A stretch of DNA of 6,016 bases, from positions 1-6,016 of the forward strand of contig CALPKA020000038.1 in assembly GCA_943324025.2 (NCBI GenBank), written 5' to 3'. A model generated the notes under the pieces. It had not been told where the DNA came from. It ran no database searches and was given only the letters and a program-made list of their open reading frames with translations. Of this stretch, positions 5,752 through 6,016 are shown in pieces; position 1 is the first letter of the stretch, and the number at the start of each line of letters is the position of its first letter. Source of the DNA: Bifidobacterium breve (lineage in GTDB: Bacteria; Actinomycetota; Actinomycetes; Nanopelagicales; Nanopelagicaceae). A program made the translations under genes and the position numbers.

Positions 5752-6016
5752 CTCCGCGTTGGAGTATTTGCGTTGGGGGTGGGTGCAAATCTCATCATTC
5801 ATCGCTTCAGCACACTTTGTGCACAACAGATTTAATGAGTTGCAGGGAACCTTTGGGCAATCATAAAAACGATTGGCAGGGGTTGAGCATTTCTCACAAA
5901 GTGCAATTGATTTAGTTTTATCGCTAAATTCAATCGACATTCGATTATCAAAGGTATAAAGAGCACCCTCCCATAATCCATCATCGCCATACTCTTTACC
6001 GTATGTAAAAATGCCA
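5740..6016 (-). CDS. trhO: tRNA uridine(34) hydroxylase TrhO (rhodanese-like, UPF0176/YceA family), C-terminal part
   Basis: A minus-strand gene running off the right edge; the frame stays open to base 6015, so the ATG at 5940 is internal and 91 C-terminal residues are visible. The segment IFTYGKEYGDDGLWEGALYTFDNRMSIEF (given here as YGKEYG, DGLWEG and FDNRM blocks) is typical of the region just after the rhodanese domain. It is followed by the Cys-rich tail LCEKC...YDCPKVPC...LLCTKC, with CxxC, CxxxxC and CxxC pairs that probably hold a structural metal. The family installs 5-hydroxyuridine at the wobble position of certain tRNAs in an oxygen-dependent way. The rhodanese domain and its catalytic Cys lie outside the window. 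The gene converges on the DinB gene with a 12-base overlap of 3' ends, leaving no intergenic room for a terminator. Confidence 0.88.
   Translation of the reverse strand, partial: GIFTYGKEYGDDGLWEGALYTFDNRMSIEFSDKTKSIALCEKCSTPANRFYDCPKVPCNSLNLLCTKCAEAMNDEICTHPQRKYSNAELIG

Noticed and set aside
5751..5765. ACTCC-GCGTT-GGAGT small hairpin as a bidirectional terminator
   Set aside because: A 5-bp stem with only ATTT after it is too weak, and it is inside the TrhO coding sequence.
5938..5940. ATG (minus strand) as the start of a 66-residue Cys-rich protein
   Set aside because: The same frame continues to the window edge and encodes the TrhO signature blocks, so it is not a separate small zinc-ribbon gene.

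Overview
The window is a compact, AT-leaning stretch of bacterial chromosome. Eight plus-strand genes lie almost head to tail, and one minus-strand gene converges on them at the right edge. There is no gene-free stretch longer than 28 bases, no RNA gene, no insertion sequence and no CRISPR array. The short gaps, 4-base stop/start overlaps, GTG starts and A/T-rich third codon positions suggest a streamlined genome. The protein families (DgoR-like FCD regulator, FUSC-type exporter, small alpha-CTD-like HhH protein, DUF1801) fit a small-genome planktonic actinobacterium such as Nanopelagicales/acI. That placement is an inference from style and family, not from a marker gene.

Left part (1-3418): a carbon-catabolism block. 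It starts with the C-terminal ~309 residues of a GH88/GH105-type unsaturated uronyl hydrolase whose beginning lies outside the window. After 6 bases comes a GntR regulator of the FadR/FCD class resembling the galactonate regulator DgoR. A crotonase with both hydratase glutamates overlaps the regulator by ATGA. An MBL-fold hydrolase with a strong ribosome binding site follows. A reasonable reading is sugar-acid or polysaccharide-fragment use controlled by the FCD regulator; the acyl-CoA and MBL steps have no substrate that can be read from sequence.

Middle (3419-4090): a perfect 10-bp inverted repeat fills most of the 28-base gap and includes the GTG start of a DUF1801 protein. An 88-residue helix-hairpin-helix protein resembling the RNA polymerase alpha C-terminal domain follows.

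Right part (4087-6016): a six-helix FUSC/aromatic-acid-exporter-like membrane protein overlaps the HhH gene by GTGA. Nine bases later comes a DinB/YfiT-like metal-dependent protein. Its last 12 bases overlap the end of a convergent gene, the C-terminal part of a TrhO (rhodanese-type tRNA U34 hydroxylase). The second half of the plus-strand array looks like housekeeping or stress genes co-transcribed with, or reading on from, the catabolic block.

I see no clear evidence of a new multi-gene system. The points most worth checking are the start-codon hairpin at 3424-3449, the changed metal ligands in the MBL and FCD proteins, the in-frame duplication in the glycoside hydrolase, and the DUF1801-HhH pair.
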